Shown here: in pieces, positions 18,352-22,730 of the stretch
Position numbering within the stretch: position 1 is the stretch's first letter
Layout: each line of letters starts with the position of its first letter
From: Ophiothrix spiculata
Lineage: Eukaryota > Echinodermata > Ophiuroidea > Amphilepidida > Ophiotrichidae
Reading direction: 5' to 3' (one strand)
DNA: 22,730 bases
NCBI GenBank assembly: GCA_000969725.1
Contig: JXSR01S007759.1
Position numbers and translations under genes: made by a program
Notes under the pieces: generated by a model
The model's input: the letters and a program-made list of their open reading frames with translations, nothing else
Databases searched by the model: none
Told to the model about the DNA's origin: nothing

Positions 18352-18660
18352 CCCGGGGGGAGTCAAGTATAATGTTGCGGGAACAGCATGACGACAGTTT
18401 TTCAAAACACCCCTTGAAGTATTTTTTTTCTGAAGCCAAAATGTATGTTTTTTCCCTATTCACACCCTAAATGGTGATTTTACCGATACCGTTTTCACTC
18501 TAGGGTTTGAAAAAGTACCCCATTTCTTGAAAATTGCTGTTTTTCATACCCTAAATGGTGTCACCTGATTCACCCTTCAATCCTAAAATACAACCCTAAC
18601 TCACCTTTTTCTTGGTCACACTATGCCTTACATTGTACTTGACTGCCCCCACCCCTGGGG
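18352..18660. mobile_element. MITE-like foldback next to the hinge-exon donor
   Basis: The left arm CCCGGGGGGAGTCAAGTATA is complementary to the right arm, which ends TACTTGACTGCCCCC...CCCTGGGG. The element is flanked by a 7-bp direct repeat, TATACAT at 18345-18351 and 18661-18667. CACCCTAAATGGTG and ATACCCTAAATGGTGTCA form an internal direct repeat. No coding capacity; it starts 45 bp after the exon ending at 18307. Confidence 0.7.
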
Positions 18661-19764
18661 TATACATAATCATAACTGTGTATGGTGGGGGACATATTTA
18701 TAACAAAAATTTATTGAGTACTGCTTGCTGATTGGTTAAAGAGTGTGTTTTCTCATAAATTCAACCAATTATCGAAGTCGTTTTAGAATGAATCCTCTTT
18801 GAAACATTTCTAAAACCTTTTGTATCTAAAGAATGTGAATTTTTGATATTACAGTTGCTGATGTTACAAAAGGGGAATCTTTTGAAAAATGTTTGCTAGA
18901 ATCTCTGAAAATTAAAAAGAAGTAAAAAAACGAGGGAATAAAAGGTAAGGTCAGCTTTAAAAAGGTCTATTGATATTGGCTTACCTTATTACCGGTTTTA
19001 CGAGTAATCATATGTTATTATCCAATTAGAAATCTTGTTTAAAGCTAGTAGTACTCAAGTGGTTGTGTGGGGGATATTAAAGAAGCAATTTCTTGAAATG
19101 CAAATTGAAAACTATTCTTTAGGACTCTTGTTTCACTTCTGAAAGTTTGAGAGTTCTAAAGCAATATCTTATTTAATTTCCACCTTGTGTATATGCATTT
19201 GTGTTTTTAATATTGTGTACAAGGGCAGAAATGACAGGGTAAAATCAAACAAAAATCACATAACTAAAATATATGGTAAAAAACCCTGATATATGAACGA
19301 GGGAAACTATTATTTTAAATGATTCAATTTAGAATTCAAGTATGGTATCTGTTTTTACTACATTTCTCGGCCAATTTATAAATTTCAAGCATGCACTGTT
19401 TGCTTCTTCAATGTTGAAATAGGAACACTAATAGATTTAACTGAAGAATTTGATATTTTGGTTTCAATTTCTCACCCCATCTTGTCTTTTTTGGACATGA
19501 TCTATTTCATGAATCCATGACACAGATAGTATAGTTTGATATTGATTGCAACCTGTATCTGCCCTTGTACTTGGCTATGTATAATGACTGCAAATGATGC
19601 ATGATGCCACAAGGATGCACCATCATGGGAATGCCAACAAGTTGTATCTGCAATGGCTGCCATATGTTATATTGATTCAACTCTTTTCCTCTACGAAAAC
19701 CACAAATTTGTTCTCACCAATATCAGTGGCCCTTATAATAGCTCTTCAGGCTTATTAAAACGAC

Positions 19765-19817
19765 AAAATGGTTGTGGATTTTGTTTAGTTCCCCTAAACA
19801 AAATCCACAACCATTTT
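19765..19817. repeat. Perfect 24-bp hairpin with 5-nt loop
   Basis: AAAATGGTTGTGGATTTTGT then TTAG (19765-19788) pairs perfectly with 19794-19817 around TTCCC. An outer AGCTCTT (19740-19746) pairs with AAGAGCT (19818-19824) across a bulge. A short ORF runs through it (19653-19841) but is not credible as a gene. Confidence 0.8.
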
Positions 19818-20424
19818 AAGAGCTACAGATCTAAGACTTAGCATTAAGTAGTGTGTAATTCAAATGTATGACAAATGGCAGCTATTGCCGTTATGACTTT
19901 GTTGCATATACATGATGTCACATTGTTGCATGGTCACCATTGTATTATTCGATTAACCTTGATGTCCATTTGTACCTGATTTCAAACTTGGATGTCATTC
20001 AATGTTCTTATGATGGAACTAAGAGGTTATTGAGATATCAGTTCGAACACTTTTAATTCAAATTCTGAATTCCTTTAATTTAAGTTTTGCATCCTTTGAA
20101 GTTATACTCCTCCTGTTTAAATTGATATTTATTTCTGTAAAAAGATGTTTAAAATTGGTGCTTCTTAAAAACGTTTTGCGAATATACCGGAGCAGTAATT
20201 ATTAAGGAGTCAAAGTAACTTGCCAACAATAACTCTCAATCATTCCTTTAAAAAAATGATATTTTATAATGAGGAAAATGCTTCTAATCTTAAGCATTTT
20301 TCTTTTTAGTGATGAGAGGTTTTGTCATAATGTTGATGATAATATATGCATGTTTTATGGTTGTGAGTGTTTTCTTATTGTAAGCTTTATGCTTGCCCAC
20401 AGTAGCACCAGCCTAATTCAGTAC

Positions 20425-20792
20425 CAAGCTTTTAGCCAGAGAGCCGTCTTTTGGACGGCCTGTCACAATAAAAGACGGCCTTGAAAATGTTAAAGACGTC
20501 CTAGAGGCCGTCAAAATATGTTAGAATTTATCTTCAATAATCATCATCATCACAAAATCTGATCAATTGATTGTACTTTGTGAACTTAAAATGGGTTTTA
20601 TATCGCGTTTTTTCTTCGTTCCTTCCCCAGTGAGTCGCCATTTTGTTAAAAACTAGCGCGAACGTAATCCTCTACTTCTTTGTGAAGTATGAATATTAAT
20701 GATGCTGACGTCACAATGTTTTGATTGAAGCCGGCCTGTTTGCCCGGCCGCGAATTTGGACGCCCTACTTTCAAATCCTGGCTAAAAGCTTG
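20425..20792. mobile_element. hAT-like MITE with perfect 8-bp target duplication
   Basis: A 15-bp perfect terminal inverted repeat, CAAGCTTTTAGCCAG at 20425 and its complement ending at 20792, is flanked by perfect 8-bp repeats TTCAGTAC (20417-20424 and 20793-20800). An 8-bp target duplication is diagnostic of hAT-type insertion. The left interior has clustered GACGGCC/GGCCGTC motifs; the right has CCCGGCCGCG. The 368-bp element has no transposase ORF. Confidence 0.78.
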
Positions 20793-21371
20793 TTCAGTAC
20801 CACAATGCAAATTCAGATTCTAATGTTGCTTTTATATCAGGACGTTTTGATTTCCCATAACATGATTTGGAAAGGTAAATTCTCACACAGATTTTTCAAA
20901 TGAGAGTTCAATTTTTATTAGGTGGCAAACTTATTTTCAAGAACATGAAAAACAGTTATGGTTGACGTTCTATAAAGACTACAAATGATATATTGATGAC
21001 AAATATGGAATTTATGGCGGAGGTAATCAGTTAGGGTTCTATGAATATAGTTTGAAATAGATTTTGAAATTTTCAATTGAGATGAATTCATGTGGGTAAG
21101 GAACCAAATTAACCAAATTTGATTACATTCTGTCTGGGGAAACGGATGAAAATTGATTATTCTGTCTCATTTTTTTCGTTTGGCTAAGTGGATTGCCAAA
21201 GATAGATTTGATATTTTATAGATGAAAGAAAAATTTTGCAAGGATTATAGATAAGTACATTGCTGTAAATTATTCGCGGAGTCTTGGGTGAAATATCGAC
21301 TCGTATCTGTTTGTTTGTACACTCATTCTGCATGCATGATTTATTGTTACCCCTTCAATATCATTGGGTAG

Positions 21372-21611
21372 CTCTAGTTTCAACTAAGAGATGGTATCAT
21401 GTGTATCCCATCATGCATTGCTTCCTGAAGTATTGGAAATTAAAGGAGTAGGCCTACTTACGATGAAATGACCTTAAATCAAAGTTAATTGTTGTAATCT
21501 TTCATTTTGAGCATGTCTTACCACTAATTACTAATGAAACTTCCTGTACAAACAATTCCATATGAAGCGATGCATGATGGGAAGTACGCTGTATCTTCTC
21601 TAGTTTCAACT
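21372..21611. repeat. 14-bp direct repeats enclosing an inverted-repeat segment
   Basis: CTCTAGTTTCAACT occurs at 21372-21385 and 21598-21611. Between them, CCCATCATGCATTGCTT near 21407 is nearly complementary to GAAGCGATGCATGATGGG near 21565. It could be a small mobile element with its target duplication. Confidence 0.5.
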
Positions 21612-22730
21612 CCTGCACTTAAGATTCCTCAGTAGACTGCCAGGTTTGCATTTTATGATTGATTTTATGTATTTGGGGATGTTTGATTTGATAGCATCAG
21701 ACAGTTGATAAATAAAAATGGCTCCTGACAGACTGACACATGACACCGATAAAAAACAACATGTGAATAAGACTTGGATGCAATAGTCTCATAGTAATGG
21801 AACAGTGTGAATCATAAGCTGTTATTCAACGTATGAAATTTCCGCTTATCTTGAACTGAAAGCTTTTTATCTGCCTTTGTAAGTAAGAAAATCTTTCCTG
21901 GTTGGCATCGAAATATTGTGTTTTTTTTTTTTTTTTAAACGGTGTGGTTTCTTTTCTTTTTTCGTATATCTTTGTAAATATTATATCAATATCTGCGATA
22001 TACCTATAACGGGCAACTAATTGCAGGCCAGCTACTGACACTGCATCTTGCAGTCTGCAAATGGCAGTTCATTTTGAAATACCTTGGGCCAAAATTTATT
22101 CAAGACTAGTCGTTCTTAACATCCAACCCAATTTATGTTGAGTCAAGATGGGTGCTTGGGGGATAAAGGGAAGTGGTGCAAACCTGGGGAATATTTCAAA
22201 TGCATTTTCATTTGTAATTTTAGTAAGAAATATACATTCTTCACTTCTGTTTGAGAGCCTTTCGTAGGAAGGTATTGTAGGGCAATTTTCAAGAAATTTT
22301 CATGCCTCTTTGTTGAGGTGATGTAGATAAGTTCCATTTTTGACTTGGCTATTTCGTCTGGTGCTTGACGTCATATGACATGATGTTGTTTTCCAAGTAT
22401 GATATTGCTCGTCAGGGTGTTCCATGGTAGGTTGTCGACAGGTTGTGCCAGACTAGTAGGCCATGTAGGCCTATCAGGTTTGAGGTACAGACAAGGGCAG
22501 GCCCAGCGGGTGGTGAGTGACACCAAACTGTTGCTTCTAATAGTCGGCTGACATCACAAGTTTCTGAGGCAAAGTTCAGAAAAAACCAGCAATTGTATCG
22601 CTTATAAATCTTCCAGGTGAACTCGTCATGTGAGTGCAAGAAAGTCGTATCTGCATTTTGGTCATTTTACAGGAGACACATTTCTGTGTCTCACTGTCCC
22701 AGATTTTGTGAAAAACAATATTTTTGAATT

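Larger units (their letters stand above)
18308..22730 (+). other. Downstream intron sequence; remaining LBD exons not found
   Basis: 4.4 kb after the hinge exon. I looked for the conserved RAR helix 3 to 5 segments (WDKFSEL, TIADQITLLKAACLD, ICTRYTP) and saw no match in the + strand frames. The stretch carries foldback elements (18345-18667, 20417-20800), a perfect hairpin (19765-19817), a direct-repeat pair (21372-21611) and a T16 run at 21921-21936. It is most simply a long intron whose 3' end lies outside the window. Confidence 0.6.

Noticed and set aside
19653..19841. 62-codon ORF
   Set aside because: It runs through the perfect hairpin at 19765-19817 and has no protein features.
22671..22695. 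GAGACACA/TGTGTCTC hairpin as a terminator or RNA element
   Set aside because: Only 8 bp of stem; expected by chance and no transcript context.
1..22730. CRISPR array, operon, phage or bacterial defence system
   Set aside because: GT-AG introns, a nuclear receptor and LINE/MITE content show metazoan DNA; no spaced direct repeats or bacterial gene spacing.

Overview
The window is animal nuclear DNA. It is AT-rich, dominated by introns, and carries many short foldback transposons. The only gene I can support is a retinoic acid receptor (RAR, NR1B) on the + strand. Its coding exons are short islands (183, 197, 142 and 155 nt) joined by consensus GT-AG introns with matching phases. The DNA-binding domain is almost that of chordate RARs. 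The high divergence between two apparent alleles, the repeat content and the RAR itself suggest a marine invertebrate deuterostome, perhaps an ambulacrarian (echinoderm or hemichordate). The species cannot be named from this sequence.

Layout. Positions 1-8481 hold no certain exon. A CpG-richer stretch near 1050-1330 may be a promoter with a short first coding exon. A duplicated, shortened A/B-domain exon lies at 7905-7991. The supported gene model is: A/B exon 8482-8664; A/B end plus zinc finger 1, 10915-11111; zinc finger 2, 15677-15818; hinge plus start of the ligand-binding domain, 18153-18307. The remaining ligand-binding-domain exons were not found in the last 4.4 kb and probably lie beyond the window. 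The gene is therefore partial at the 3' end and possibly at the 5' end.

Assembly problem. A 50-N gap (12167-12216) separates two copies of the zinc finger 1 exon and its following intron. Sequence left of the gap (11037-12166) matches sequence right of it (12217-12540 and 14586-15411). The contig ends fall inside the match. This looks like two haplotypes laid end to end, not a real exon duplication. It also exposes an allelic difference: the right-hand copy carries about 2,045 bp (12541-14585) that the left-hand copy lacks, containing a LINE reverse transcriptase remnant and two foldback elements.

Other content: at least nine foldback or MITE-like elements, two of them with hAT-like 8-bp target duplications; two short hairpins; tandem duplications; homopolymer and dinucleotide runs; and an over-represented 8-bp palindrome, TAGGCCTA. 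I saw no prokaryotic features, CRISPR array, tRNA or rRNA. I did not find a new multi-gene system. The most useful observations are the haplotype collapse failure, a low-divergence intronic block revealed by comparing the two alleles, and the duplicated in-phase A/B exon.
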